Assembly (NCBI GenBank): GCA_903821335.1
Contig: CAIJKV010000221.1
Span: forward strand, 1-43,957
DNA: 43,957 nucleotides
Source of the DNA: an uncultured beta proteobacterium
GTDB taxonomy: Bacteria > Pseudomonadota > Gammaproteobacteria > Burkholderiales > Burkholderiaceae_B
Reading direction: 5' to 3'
A program made the translations under genes and the position numbers. Positions 43,860 through 43,957 of the stretch are shown here, in pieces. Each line of letters starts with the position of its first letter. Position 1 is the stretch's first letter. Below the pieces are notes generated by a model, which had not been told where the DNA came from, did no database searches, and saw nothing but the letters and a program-made list of their open reading frames with translations.

Positions 43860-43957
43860 GTGTTCAATAAACTATCTATCGCGCTACTCGCGTCAATGTT
43901 TGCATTGACGGGTTGCACCTCAACCGGTTCCTCCAGCTTTCGGGATATGTCATCGGC
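43860..43957 (+). CDS. Start of a lipoprotein gene, cut by window end
   Basis: 32 codons from GTG 43860: a short basic N-terminus (FNKL), hydrophobic SIALLASMFALTG, then cysteine and TSTGSSSF. LTGC is a good lipobox, so the cysteine (residue 19) should be lipid-modified and the protein exported to the envelope. The remainder is outside the window. The ribosome site is weak. No family can be assigned from this fragment. Confidence 0.6.
   Translation, partial: MFNKLSIALLASMFALTGCTSTGSSSFRDMSS

Overview
The window looks like chromosome from a betaproteobacterium of the order Burkholderiales, most likely family Alcaligenaceae (Bordetella/Achromobacter/Pusillimonas-like). This is inferred from the GC-rich sequence, the gene families, and above all from eight genes for Bug/TctC-type periplasmic solute-binding receptors, a family hugely expanded in that group. 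No rRNA, tRNA, CRISPR array, insertion sequence, integrase or phage gene was seen. No gene for a recognisable transcription factor was seen either.

Layout. (1) 1-2467: a cut-off Bug receptor behind a PLP-dependent D-cysteine desulfhydrase/cysteate-lyase-type gene (minus strand), and divergent thioredoxin 2 (trxC). (2) 2733-8420: a tight plus-strand operon with an NMT1-type ABC importer (binding protein, permease, ATPase), an arylmalonate-decarboxylase/Asp-Glu-racemase-like enzyme, a hydantoinase/dihydropyrimidinase and a hydantoin-racemase-like protein. (3) 8596-12472: a sulfate-type ABC importer (binding protein, cysT, cysW, cysA). (4) 12469-18696: pyruvate kinase (minus), an N-carbamoyl-amino-acid hydrolase plus an MlrC-family metalloenzyme (plus), then GTP-type PEP carboxykinase (minus). 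The hydantoinase, racemase-like protein and N-carbamoylase together suggest use of cyclic ureides (hydantoins or pyrimidines), although the pathway genes are split by the sulfate transporter and pyruvate kinase.

(5) 18996-24672: a TauD-type dioxygenase, an aspartate-dehydrogenase-like gene behind a Bug receptor, a small three-helix membrane protein, a secreted 70-residue lysine/serine-rich peptide and two divergent Bug receptors. (6) 24685-24796: an 8-bp tandem repeat tract between convergent genes. (7) 24800-30269: an MmgE/PrpD protein, a methyltransferase, an M15 peptidase, an RluE-type pseudouridine synthase ending in a clear rho-independent terminator, and divergent ycaO. (8) 30280-36507: a divergent catabolic pair. 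On the minus strand are an AtuA-like protein encoded as two separate overlapping genes and a Bug receptor. On the plus strand are a Bug receptor, a quinone-oxidoreductase-type MDR protein and a class III CoA-transferase. An 18-bp palindrome lies between the two arms.

(9) 36572-41474: envelope and housekeeping genes on the minus strand (DUF3300 protein, thioesterase, TPM-domain protein, LemA, a 67-residue protein, nudC). (10) 41668-43957: two tandem Bug receptors and the start of a lipoprotein cut by the window end.

Every stretch longer than 300 bp contains a gene. The longest gap is 18697-18995 (299 bp, a divergent promoter region).
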